From contig CABYPW010000013.1 of the NCBI GenBank assembly GCA_902520885.1, positions 1-64,000 of the forward strand: DNA of 64,000 bases, in the 5' to 3' direction. Source of the stretch: an uncultured SAR116 cluster alpha proteobacterium. Lineage in GTDB: Bacteria > Pseudomonadota > Alphaproteobacteria > Puniceispirillales > Puniceispirillaceae. The notes under the pieces were generated by a model. That model saw only the letters and a program-made list of their open reading frames with translations. It had not been told where the DNA came from and ran no database searches. Shown one piece after another: positions 28,007-35,835 of the stretch; position 1 is the first letter of the stretch, and each line of letters begins with the position of its first letter. The position numbers were made by a program, and so were the translations under genes.

Positions 28007-28882
28007 CTATACTCCCATAGGAGTTGTAAGAGAAGTTGTAAGAATACTAGTCAACAATAAAATGATCAAGGCAATCATAATTTCAACTTGAATTGAGTTT
28101 TTAAGTCTCGCAGTTCCCTTATCATAGTCTATTCTCAGGTGAGGGACTAATCTGAATTTATTTAAAGCACCCAAAAATAATATGGTCGACACAGAAAATA
28201 ATTTGACCATTAAAAAAATTCCGTAACTCGTTGATATTAAGGCATCAATCCCGCCTACCAATATATATGAAAAAATAAGTCCAGTTACTAATAAGCTGCT
28301 AATATAAAAGATTGCATAATCGCCAAACTTTTCAGAAATCACACTTAAATTTTTTGAGTTTTTATTCATACACATAAATCGAAGTGGTAGAAATGAACCT
28401 AACCAAAATGAAATACAAAATATATGTATTAAGATTAGGGTCTGTGTCGAAAGTCCCTTTAAAGTTGAGTGACCAACTATAATAAAAGACCAAAGAATTA
28501 AAATAATACCTAGAAATTTAGTTAAGCTTGAAAAAGTACCGTTGATGAAGATGGAGATGATTATAACGAAAAAGCCTACAAACAATAAAATGGCAGATTT
28601 TCCTGATAAAGTCTCAAAAGCTAACATTAACAAGGACAAATCAGTTGTACTGTACAGGTCACCGCCCAAATTTCCAGCCACTGACAAGAAAACAACTAGA
28701 CTGGTAAATAAACCAAATACAGACATTTTTTTTATAAGAGCCCTACAATAGTTATAAAGTTCTTTGTCAAAAAAATTATTGAAATGAAATTGAAAAAGAA
28801 CAGTGCCTATAGTCGTTAGAACGGTTATATAGACTAACGTTCTTAAAACTGGATTTATGATTGTCCAAATATCAAAAAACAT
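28007..28882 (-). CDS. copD: CopD-family copper transport membrane protein (locus 1)
   Basis: A 291-aa polytopic protein with about eight hydrophobic segments and the CopD pattern, including SVAGNLGGDL, HSTLKGLSTQTLILIHIFCISFWLGSF and KLFSVSTILFLGALNKFR near the C terminus. Membrane histidines and methionines could bind copper. It follows copC by 1 nt. It is clearly paralogous to the CopD at 40127 but diverged along its length. Confidence 0.85.
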   Translation of the reverse strand: MFFDIWTIINPVLRTLVYITVLTTIGTVLFQFHFNNFFDKELYNYCRALIKKMSVFGLFTSLVVFLSVAGNLGGDLYSTTDLSLLMLAFETLSGKSAILLFVGFFVIIISIFINGTFSSLTKFLGIILILWSFIIVGHSTLKGLSTQTLILIHIFCISFWLGSFLPLRFMCMNKNSKNLSVISEKFGDYAIFYISSLLVTGLIFSYILVGGIDALISTSYGIFLMVKLFSVSTILFLGALNKFRLVPHLRIDYDKGTARLKNSIQVEIMIALIILLLTSILTTSLTTPMGV

Positions 28883-28883
28883 A

Positions 28884-29228
28884 TCATTTTACTTCAAAAT
28901 CAGACTTACCTTTTATGATGTGTCCGTCCGTGCTTAATGCACGCCATTCAAACCGATATATCCCTGCATCCAATTTAGGCATTGGTATGGAATAATTATT
29001 AGAATTATTTTTCACAAAACTTGAATCCAATTTAATTTTTTCTTTAATATCAACTCTTATCAAATCAATTTTAACTAATTTAACTTCAGATTTGAATTTC
29101 ATCTCTATTTGAGGAGGAACCTCATTATAGGTAACATTATCTTTGGGTAAAATTTCAGTTAATTGAGAATGAGCAAAGGCTGCTGAATTGATAAAAATCA
29201 GCAAAAATATAATGATTATTTGTTTCAA
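28884..29228 (-). CDS. copC: CopC-family periplasmic copper-binding protein (locus 1)
   Basis: A 114-aa exported protein. The signal peptide ends in AAFA, leaving His as the first mature residue (HSQL), as in CopC proteins where this His is part of the Cu(II) site. The C-terminal DGHIIKGKSDFEV provides the Asp and His of the site. CopC binds periplasmic copper and is thought to pass it to CopD. The pair is 7 kb from the larger copper operon. Confidence 0.88.
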   Translation of the reverse strand: MKQIIIIFLLIFINSAAFAHSQLTEILPKDNVTYNEVPPQIEMKFKSEVKLVKIDLIRVDIKEKIKLDSSFVKNNSNNYSIPMPKLDAGIYRFEWRALSTDGHIIKGKSDFEVK

Positions 29229-29560
29229 TTTAATATCCTTAATACTTAATAATTCGTCTAAATATGCTTTATTAAAAAGTTTTTTACAGTTAACTGGATG
29301 AAATTTTCTATCACTCCAGTGTTTTCAAAAAATGAAAAAGTCATCTTATGAATAGCGTCATTTCTATCAATGCTAATAATTTAATGTTTAATACATCCTG
29401 TAATGGGAGGGTTGAGACAAAAATGAAGATGTTTTACTTCATACAAACATTAATCAAAATATCTAACTCAGGGTAAATGCTTTGTAGTGTATTTTGAATT
29501 TTTTTCAAGTTAAAAAATTTGAACCCTAAATTTCATTATGTTTTTTGATCGTCTAAATTT
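29229..29560. other. Intergenic region upstream of copC locus 1
   Basis: 332 bp of AT-rich sequence with no supportable gene. Unlike the copper operon at 36.2 kb, there is no CueR-type dyad upstream of copC locus 1, so this copCD pair may be regulated differently. Confidence 0.45.
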
Positions 29561-30451
29561 TCATTTTTTTTTACTTTCAACTTTATTTCGTCTCAAAATA
29601 ATATAAATACCTGATAATACTACAATTAGACTACCGCACAAAACTAGATTATTTGGTTCTTCACCTAGAAATATTATTCCAAAAAACAAAGCGAAGAGTA
29701 CACGCACGTATCTAAAAGGAGTCACGAAGGATACATCCCCATTGCGCATTGCTATAGTCAGACATTGATAGGCTAATATGCCTGCTAAACCGTTGGCTAA
29801 TATAATCCACCAGTCTTCAACTGAAATAGTTACCCAAATTGATTTTGATGGGAAAATAAATAGGTTGAAAAGTGTGATTAATATCCCTGATATAAAAACC
29901 ATCAAAAAGCCAAAACTACCTAGCTGAAAATTGGACATATTCACTGGGCTCAATCGAGTGGCTAAGTCCCTTCCAGCAAAACCAATCATGCCTACCACTG
30001 CGAGAATAGAGAATATACTAAAGCCTTCGGTTCCAGGCTGTATTATAAGTAATACACCAAAAAAACCAAAAATGATTGCGGCCCACCTTCGCCAGCCTAC
30101 TTTTTCATTTAAAAAAATTACGGCTCCTAAAACAACTACAAGTGGTGTGGCTTGCAATATAGCAGAGGCATTTGTTATGGGCATCAATGCTATCGCTAAT
30201 GCATAAAATACTCGTCCACCAATTTCAAATAATGAACGAACTAAAAGAATAGGCTTGAAAGCCTCTTTATAAACCACTTTTTGTTTTGAAATGAAAGAAC
30301 ATCCTAAAAAGAAAATAAATCCAAGAAGGCCGCAAATAATCAGTATTTCCCCCAATGGAGCAACCTTTGTAGCTTTTTTGAGAAAAAAATCCTCCACAGT
30401 GAAAGCAAGCATTGCAAGTGTCATGAAGACACTACCTTTAAAGTTATTCAA
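29561..30451 (-). CDS. EamA/DMT family transporter
   Basis: A 296-aa protein with ten hydrophobic segments and two EamA repeats. Repeat 1 ends with TPLVVVLGAVIFLNEKVGWR and repeat 2 with FRYVRVLFALFFGIIFLGEE. The tail is basic. Third of four EamA genes in this part of the window; substrate unknown. Confidence 0.87.
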   Translation of the reverse strand: MNNFKGSVFMTLAMLAFTVEDFFLKKATKVAPLGEILIICGLLGFIFFLGCSFISKQKVVYKEAFKPILLVRSLFEIGGRVFYALAIALMPITNASAILQATPLVVVLGAVIFLNEKVGWRRWAAIIFGFFGVLLIIQPGTEGFSIFSILAVVGMIGFAGRDLATRLSPVNMSNFQLGSFGFLMVFISGILITLFNLFIFPSKSIWVTISVEDWWIILANGLAGILAYQCLTIAMRNGDVSFVTPFRYVRVLFALFFGIIFLGEEPNNLVLCGSLIVVLSGIYIILRRNKVESKKK

Positions 30452-30546
30452 TTTTTTCTCATTAGGTGATTTTTAATTATTATTAACAGTTTAAATTTAA
30501 TTAAAAGATTGATTTGGAGTAGATAAATTTATAAAATTTAGAGTGT

Positions 30547-31488
30547 CTATTGTTGCTTTACTCGATTATCATTCTTTGCAGCTGTTCCTAAGGTCATAAG
30601 GAAAACACCACTAATCACGAAAATTATAGCAAACATATGATAAAACTCAAAATTTTCATCTAATATCAAAACTGCTAATAATGCAGTAAATAGTGCCCGC
30701 ATATAATTTGATATGCTTGCCTTATTAGCACCTATTTTCCTTATAGAAAAGCTAATCATGCCAACAGCAATTGTGGTTACAGCAACTCCAACCCATATAA
30801 TTGAAAAAATATTTAAGGGTGTGATTGTGACTGGTGCAAAATAAATGGTCTCTAGAATGTAAAAGGGTAAGGTTATAAGGCTCCCAGTACAAAGAACTAT
30901 AATTAAAAGCTGGGATACCGGAATTTCCCTTGGTACCTTGCGAATAAGCACGTTATATAAGGCCCCAAAAATTACTGCGGCTAGCATCACTAAATCACCG
31001 ATATTAAATTGAAGGCCAGCGAGTGTTGATAGCTCCCCGTTTGTTATGATGGAAAGCACACCTACGCCGGCGATTAAAATACCAATACTTTGTTTCCAGT
31101 TAATAAATTCATTAAATAATAACCATGATAATAGTACCGTTAATGCAGGTTGAGAAGCTGAGACGACACCTCCATTTATTGCCGTGGTATAAAGATATGA
31201 AACATATATGAGGCCATTACCCAATGGTACAAATAAGGCACCCATCAGTAAAAATAATCTCCAATGTTTAAGAATAAATTCACGGTTTTTCAGTAAACCG
31301 TAAACAGTAAACGGTAGCAGGAATATTGCTCCTGTTACCATGCGCCAGAATACGAATCCCATAGGCGGGATTGCTCCATCTAAGTATCGTGCCAGCACGT
31401 GATTTGACGCTATTATTAATGCACCAGAGACAATCATTAAATATGGAAATGAATTTGCTATTTTTGTAATTGATGTAACCTTATTCAT
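30547..31488 (-). CDS. EamA/DMT family transporter
   Basis: A 313-aa protein with about ten transmembrane segments in the EamA arrangement: SQPALTVLLSWLLFNEFINW in the first half and NYMRALFTALLAVLILDENF in the second. It is divergent in sequence from the neighbouring EamA gene 95 nt away. Substrate unknown. Confidence 0.87.
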   Translation of the reverse strand: MNKVTSITKIANSFPYLMIVSGALIIASNHVLARYLDGAIPPMGFVFWRMVTGAIFLLPFTVYGLLKNREFILKHWRLFLLMGALFVPLGNGLIYVSYLYTTAINGGVVSASQPALTVLLSWLLFNEFINWKQSIGILIAGVGVLSIITNGELSTLAGLQFNIGDLVMLAAVIFGALYNVLIRKVPREIPVSQLLIIVLCTGSLITLPFYILETIYFAPVTITPLNIFSIIWVGVAVTTIAVGMISFSIRKIGANKASISNYMRALFTALLAVLILDENFEFYHMFAIIFVISGVFLMTLGTAAKNDNRVKQQ

Positions 31489-31657
31489 AAAAAAATGGTA
31501 ATTATTTAAATTTTTATTATATCCTCAGAAACGGCTAATCAATCATCAAAAGAGTTTTTAGTAAAAGTGAGTCAGTGAATATGTTTAAATATGATTTCAA
31601 CCAAATAAGATAATGTTTCACGTAATCAAAATTCTGCTTTATCTTAAGAAATAATTA

Positions 31658-32680
31658 TCACCTAGCAAATTGAGGATATTTTTTAAAAATTTCATTTGCA
31701 ACATCATCAGTTGGAGATGCTCCTATTTGTTTGATTGCATTAGCGGCAAGCATGCTTCCTAGCTCTAAAGACACATCCAAATTTGAGGTGATAAGTTGAC
31801 CAAAAATATAGCCAGCAGCATAGAAATCACCGGCCCCAGTTGTATCCACAATATCAGATGTATTTAGAGCTTCGATATTTTTTGTTTCATTCTTAGAAAA
31901 TGCAATGGCACCATTCGCTCCATCCGTTACTGAGCCAGCTTCCACTATGTTTTTTAGTTGTTCGATTGCATAATCGAATGAGCCACCAAACATCAACATT
32001 AGCTCATCTTTATTGCATATCACAATATCAGCATATTTTTTTATAAAATTTGATAGTTTGTTTCTATGTCTGTCTACGCACCAGCTATCAGAAAGTGATA
32101 TTGCTACTTTTGTTCCAAATTTTTTTGCAGAATTTCCAATTTTTTCCCAGCATTTTGGACCCTCTGGAGCGTCATAAAGATAACCTTCCACATATATTAT
32201 ATCAGCAGATTGAATTAGAAACTCAGGTATGTCGTTTGGTCGTAAATTAATAGATGCACCCAAGTGAGTATTCATAGTTCTCTCTTTATCAGGGGTTACA
32301 AATATATATGAGCGTGCAGTTGGATATTCTAGGTCATTTATTAAATGGGTTTTTACAAGCTGTTTTTTTAGATTATTTCGATAATTTACACCATACTCGT
32401 CGCTACCAACTCTTCCAATGAAGTTTGATGAACAATTAAATTTTGACAAGCACGCAGCAGTGTTGGCAGCAGATCCGCCTGCGACTATTGTGGCATCATT
32501 TATTAATTTATCTATTTCTTCTGAACGATTATGATCGATAAGGTTCATTGCATTTTTGATCATTCCGTTATTTGATATAAATTGTTCAGTTGATGATGAT
32601 ACTACGTCTGTTATGGCGTTTCCAATACACAAAATGTTTGGGTAAGTATTAGTCAATTTTTTGCCTTTTTGTAGCTTCAC
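31658..32680 (-). CDS. PfkB-family kinase, adenosine kinase-like
   Basis: A 340-aa ribokinase-fold kinase. The N-terminal ILCIGNAITDVV, the substrate-binding AGGSAANTAACLSKF (about residue 67), FIGRVGSDEYG and the C-terminal catalytic motif DTTGAGDFYAAGYIFG (about 281-296, with the base Asp in GAGD) are all clear. Layout resembles bacterial adenosine kinase or guanosine kinase-like PfkB proteins; the sugar or nucleoside used cannot be settled by eye. Confidence 0.85.
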   Translation of the reverse strand: MKLQKGKKLTNTYPNILCIGNAITDVVSSSTEQFISNNGMIKNAMNLIDHNRSEEIDKLINDATIVAGGSAANTAACLSKFNCSSNFIGRVGSDEYGVNYRNNLKKQLVKTHLINDLEYPTARSYIFVTPDKERTMNTHLGASINLRPNDIPEFLIQSADIIYVEGYLYDAPEGPKCWEKIGNSAKKFGTKVAISLSDSWCVDRHRNKLSNFIKKYADIVICNKDELMLMFGGSFDYAIEQLKNIVEAGSVTDGANGAIAFSKNETKNIEALNTSDIVDTTGAGDFYAAGYIFGQLITSNLDVSLELGSMLAANAIKQIGASPTDDVANEIFKKYPQFAR

Positions 32681-32866
32681 CGTAAATTATTTTTTCTCTA
32701 TCAGGTGGCCTGAAGCTATTTTAAAAATTAGCACGCTTGGCAGATTTATCTGAAAAAATAGAAAATCTAGCTTACTAATTCCATCACATTTTTGTCTTGG
32801 AGTTTATTGCCACAACTTTTGTTTATAGTAAATTGCTTATTTTATTTTTTGAGGGGATAGGAGGAT

Positions 32867-32937
32867 GAGGTGGGCTTATCTGCAACCGCTTGGTTCAATA
32901 TGTTTTCTGTAAGTAAGGAGCAGAACTCCCCCACCTC
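32867..32937. ncRNA. Candidate structured RNA or long hairpin of unknown type
   Basis: GAGGTGGG (32867-32874) pairs perfectly with CCCACCTC (32930-32937). Inside, TCTGC (32879-32883) pairs with GCAGA (32920-32924), and AACC-GCTT-GGTT (32884-32895) makes a small hairpin. G+C content is far above the flanks in this 467-bp gene-free gap (32681-33147). The strand is not decided; it lies 190 nt upstream of the PfkB gene and 210 nt after the cytochrome c gene, both minus. No T-run follows, so it is not a simple terminator. Confidence 0.45.
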
Positions 32938-33147
32938 CAATTTATATTTGCAAAAACTATGCCATTTTTTTACGTTAGAAAGATGTTTATGCCGAGGCAC
33001 ATCAATTTTTAATCATTTTTTATAAATTTAAAAACAGTTAAGATATTTTAATATAAGTAAAATTGAATTTTTGCTGTTTTTCACGAGTTTTTAAAAAGTA
33101 TAAGGATATCTTTTAACTTAATAAATGAAGTATAAATTAACAAAAAA

Positions 33148-33618
33148 TTAGCGTGAATTTAGTGTATTATGCTGTTGCTTAATTTGCTCTGGCCATGTGC
33201 TTTTTATGTATGATAGAACCGCAATTATCTCATCATCCGTCAGCACGTCTTTGTAGGCAGGCATATTATTTGGGTATCTTTTACCAATCATTTCTTCAAT
33301 CCCATATTTCGTCATTAGAAAGAGATATTGATCTGAATGGTGCCAAGTATGGCCAGACTCATCATGAGGAGGTGCAGGCAAGTATCCATTTGAGTCTCTT
33401 TGACGCCAATTGATTTGCCCCTCCAAATTAGCGCCATGACATGAGGCACAATTTTTGGCATATACAGACCCTCCTAGTTTAATAGTTAGAGCGTCGTTTG
33501 GTTTTAGCGATACATTTGTCACGATTTCACTAGTAGAAAATTGTGTATAATATATTCCCATTCCTAAGAACAAAAAAATTACCACTATGAATGAGATATG
33601 CTTGATGCCTTTGAACAT
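33148..33618 (-). CDS. Membrane-anchored class I cytochrome c
   Basis: A 156-aa protein with one N-terminal membrane segment (about residues 8-25) and a mono-haem domain: CASCH at about residue 57 and a likely Met ligand in NNMPAY (about 119). The region between them is His- and Trp-rich (HDESGHTWHHSDQ). It follows the DUF4396 gene by 19 nt and is probably expressed with it under the CueR-type palindrome. An electron-carrier role in copper stress is inferred from context. Confidence 0.88.
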   Translation of the reverse strand: MFKGIKHISFIVVIFLFLGMGIYYTQFSTSEIVTNVSLKPNDALTIKLGGSVYAKNCASCHGANLEGQINWRQRDSNGYLPAPPHDESGHTWHHSDQYLFLMTKYGIEEMIGKRYPNNMPAYKDVLTDDEIIAVLSYIKSTWPEQIKQQHNTLNSR

Positions 33619-33637
33619 TTTTTTATCACCAATTCCT

Positions 33638-34084
33638 CTAATGGCATCCCTTTCCCAGAGCTTTTAAACGCCAATAATTATAGGGTAGAGGAGCAATAAA
33701 TCCTGCAATTAGCATTATTGGTATAACCCACCATTTTAAAATAGCGCCGCCAGTGAGCATAACATCGGTTATGTTCATTGCAGCCTCCATTGCAATCATC
33801 GAAATGAGTGACATTCCTATCGCTGTTTTAAAAGCTACTTTCAATGCCATTTGTCTAATTAAAATTATGGTTTCAAGCATTATTGAGGTCATAATTCCGT
33901 TTAAAATTGCCAGACACATAATTGCCCACACTGGCCATGGTATGCCAGTAAATTGAAAGAATGCTATGGTACCTAAATCTCCGATGGAACATCCAATCAA
34001 ACACCATGAAGTGTTATAAGACGAAGTTTTCCATGTATGTTTGCATTTCCAATTTATCGCAACGTTTACAGGTACAGATATCAT
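33638..34084 (-). CDS. DUF4396 membrane protein
   Basis: A 148-aa protein with four hydrophobic segments and the DUF4396 pattern: WKCKHTWKTSSYN, then WCLIGCSIGDLGTI, MLETIILIRQM, AMNITDVM and a basic end (YNYWRLKALGKGCH). Cys, His and Met residues are frequent in and near the membrane. The frame opens at a TTG at 34096, but ATG 34084 has GAGG 8 nt upstream and leaves room for a leader after the predicted promoter. Function unestablished; copper context is inferred. Confidence 0.8.
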   Translation of the reverse strand: MISVPVNVAINWKCKHTWKTSSYNTSWCLIGCSIGDLGTIAFFQFTGIPWPVWAIMCLAILNGIMTSIMLETIILIRQMALKVAFKTAIGMSLISMIAMEAAMNITDVMLTGGAILKWWVIPIMLIAGFIAPLPYNYWRLKALGKGCH

Positions 34085-34113
34085 TTTTGACCTCAAAGAA
34101 AAAGAAAGCTATA

Positions 34114-34132
34114 CTCTCCTGTAACAGGAGAG
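34114..34132. promoter_or_regulatory. CueR-type operator, perfect 19-bp palindrome
   Basis: CTCTCCTGT-A-ACAGGAGAG is a perfect inverted repeat in the gap between cueR and the divergent DUF4396 gene. On the minus strand it reads TTGC-CTCTCC-N7-GGAGAG, the same layout as CueR sites (CCTTCC-N7-GGAAGG). It lies between a TTGCCT -35 and a TAGCTT -10 separated by 19 bp, the long spacer used by MerR-family activators. Confidence 0.8.
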
Positions 34133-34143
34133 GCAAGCAAAAA

Positions 34144-34533
34144 ATGAATATAGGACAAGTAGCGAAATTATCTGGGTTAACGGTAAAGACAATAAGATAT
34201 TACAGCGATATTGGTTTAATTAAGCCGGAAGTGAATGAAAGAAATGGTTACAGAGACTTTTCAAGAGCTGACCTTGCTAAAATCCAATTCATAGGTAGAG
34301 CAAGAAAATTTGATTTTAGCATAGATGAATGTAGAGAGTTGTTAGCATTATATGAAAACTCGGAAAGGTCTAGTAGAGAGGTAAAGTTTCTGACATTAGA
34401 GAAGATTGCAGAAATTGATTTAAAGTTAAAAGAGCTTGAAGTGTTAAAAGACCAATTGAATACATTAGCTTCGGCCTGTCAGGGGGACGAAAGACCAAAC
34501 TGTCCTATTTTAGACGCATTAACCAGCGAATAA
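34144..34533 (+). CDS. cueR: CueR-like copper-responsive MerR regulator
   Basis: A 129-aa MerR-family activator. The winged helix begins MNIGQVAKLSGLTVKTIRYY, followed by a long dimerisation helix (about 80-110) and the metal loop CQGDERPNCPI with C112 and C120, a CX7C spacing at the same numbers as E. coli CueR. Ser77, typical of sensors for monovalent metals, is also present. The frame is open upstream to 33961, but the ATG at 34144 gives the family N terminus. It is divergent from DUF4396-cytochrome c. Confidence 0.93.
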   Translation: MNIGQVAKLSGLTVKTIRYYSDIGLIKPEVNERNGYRDFSRADLAKIQFIGRARKFDFSIDECRELLALYENSERSSREVKFLTLEKIAEIDLKLKELEVLKDQLNTLASACQGDERPNCPILDALTSE

Positions 34534-34588
34534 AAATTTTGTTCTGCTAAAAAATTAAAAAATAAGCGTTTATAAATAAATTAGCCTA

Positions 34589-34687
34589 ATGATAAAACTT
34601 AGTCATTCGGCACGAAAATTAACCAAAATATGGCATATTCTTTCCATTGTTGTGACGTTAGTTGGAACCTTCTTTTATATTCTTTAA
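34589..34687 (+). CDS. Possible 32-aa membrane peptide
   Basis: The frame starts MIKLSHSARKLTK, a basic N terminus, followed by a single hydrophobic stretch (about residues 15-32) that ends the peptide. It lies 55 nt after cueR. No clear ribosome site precedes the ATG. No family recognised. Confidence 0.3.
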   Translation: MIKLSHSARKLTKIWHILSIVVTLVGTFFYIL

Positions 34688-34691
34688 TAAA

Positions 34692-34734
34692 AAGTAAGGG
34701 TTAGTATATCGAAAAACAAACCCTTTCCTTACTT
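34692..34734. repeat. Inverted repeat downstream of cueR
   Basis: AAGTAAGG (34692-34699) pairs with CCTTACTT (34727-34734), and GGGTT with AACCC lie nested inside. It could act as a terminator or structured leader of the small frame at 34764. No T-tract follows it on the plus strand. Confidence 0.5.
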
Positions 34735-34763
34735 ATTAAGTCACTTATCGGGAGGAAAAATAG

Positions 34764-34853
34764 GTGACTAAACTTACTAAAAAAACTTTGTGCCACTTCA
34801 TACTGCTGTTTCTTCATGGAAGTGATGTATTTATTGCAGCAGCAGATTATTGA
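34764..34853 (+). CDS. Possible 29-aa signal-peptide-like frame
   Basis: A GTG start with GGGAGG 8 nt upstream opens a frame beginning MTKLTKKTLCHFILLFLHG. It has a basic n-region, a hydrophobic core and an AAAD end like a signal peptidase site, then stops. It may be the remains of an exported protein truncated after its signal sequence, or a very small peptide. The good ribosome site is the main support. Confidence 0.3.
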   Translation: MTKLTKKTLCHFILLFLHGSDVFIAAADY

Positions 34854-34951
34854 AGGTTTTAAAATTTTCACTTAGGCACTAACAGAGTTGACTGATTGAG
34901 GAAAAGCGGCAAGATTTAAGTAAATGAGTATCCAATAAATAGAAGTTTAGG

Positions 34952-35389
34952 ATGTCACGAATGAAGGCATTGCATCTAATATGCAGACTTAATCCAGAAA
35001 CAAACAGAGGCTTTGGTGTTGATGCCTATCACAAAAAAGACCCACCTAGTTGGGTAAGAAATGATGCCAAAAATATATTCACTTCAGGATTTTGGGTTTG
35101 CGGAACTTCAGAAGCGACAGAGCTTGTTGGAGGTAGATTACATCTTCATGAAACCAAAACAGAAAAATCTTGGTTAAGTGGCAAGGTAATTGACGTTCTA
35201 CTTATTAATATGGACTTCCCGGGTAGATGGTTTGTTGATGAACGAGATGAGTCTAATGATTGGCAACCTGCAAAAATTAGAGACAGGATTGTCTTTAAGG
35301 TAGAGGTTACTGCATCTACAAGGGTGCCAACTGCTTGGAGAGGGGCAAAGCACAAAATGGCTTTCTCCGGTGGTATTATAGATAATTAA
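34952..35389 (+). CDS. Unrecognised 145-aa protein (full-length copy)
   Basis: No family recognised. The product is soluble, Trp-rich and ends in AWRGAKHKMAFSGG. Its 3' half (35170-35381) is repeated nearly exactly at 41461-41672, where the 5' half is missing. Most differences between the two copies are at third codon positions, which suggests that the frame was under selection before the copies parted. It sits left of the tRNA-Thr fragment, so it probably belongs to an integrated element. Confidence 0.6.
   Translation: MSRMKALHLICRLNPETNRGFGVDAYHKKDPPSWVRNDAKNIFTSGFWVCGTSEATELVGGRLHLHETKTEKSWLSGKVIDVLLINMDFPGRWFVDERDESNDWQPAKIRDRIVFKVEVTASTRVPTAWRGAKHKMAFSGGIIDN
35170..35381 (+). repeat. 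Direct repeat, copy A (coding half)
   Basis: About 210 bp aligns without gaps to 41461-41672 (constant offset 6291), with roughly a dozen differences. Beyond it, both copies continue into a diverged non-coding extension that includes the shared word TACATATACGTATGG. Confidence 0.9.
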
Positions 35390-35619
35390 ACATAGATTTA
35401 AACCCGCACCTAACCTATTCACATGCTGTGTAAGGTTTACAAGCTAAACAGTTTATGTGTACAGGAGGCTGAGTACATATACGTATGGCATAGAGGTGGT
35501 TCCTGCATGAAGGGTATGATAATTGAAGTGGGTAGACCATTGGGTAGATCAAATTGATACACTTGAAATGTTAGCTTCTACAAGAGATTCCGAGCATAGC
35601 CACAATTATTGTGTAAGGT
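35390..35619 (+). repeat. Element-end sequence, copy A
   Basis: Gene-free sequence next to the tRNA-Thr fragment. CTGAGTACATATACGTATGG is shared with 41813-41832. A stretch starting GGGTAGATCAAATTG at 35542 and running to the fragment is similar, with scattered substitutions, to 42915-43013 beside the intact tRNA. Shared flanks at both tRNA copies point to repeated insertion of related elements. Confidence 0.65.
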
Positions 35620-35666
35620 TTGTGCTGGCAGAAAGACTCGAACTCCCAAACGCCCGATTACAAATC
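35620..35666 (-). repeat. Partial tRNA-Thr 3' half (att-like direct repeat)
   Basis: Forty-seven bp match the anticodon loop, anticodon 3' stem, variable loop, T arm, acceptor 3' strand and CCA of the tRNA-Thr gene at 43014, with three mismatches. The 5' half of the tRNA is absent. A 3' tRNA fragment in the same orientation as an intact copy 7.4 kb away is the standard footprint of integrase-mediated insertion. Confidence 0.88.
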
Positions 35667-35835
35667 AGAGTTTCGCATGATTGAACAAGAATTAATATAG
35701 ATTTTTGAAACTCAATATATATCGTAAAAACAGTACATTATACTTTTTTCGTATTATAATTGTGTTTATGTAGAACAATGTAATTAAATGTAAAACAAAA
35801 CAAATATGACCTCTAAAGTGACGCCTAATTGAAAA

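Noticed and set aside
32867-32937. Resemblance to an SAH riboswitch (CTGCAACC and GGTTCA on the plus strand) or to 6S or tmRNA pieces
   Set aside because: The words are on the strand opposite the adjacent kinase gene, no plus-strand gene follows within 1 kb, and the required helices for those families are not all present.
35542-35690. Frame running through the tRNA-Thr fragment (WVDQIDTLEML)
   Set aside because: The similarity of the three copies is better explained by shared non-coding element ends. No start or family could be supported.
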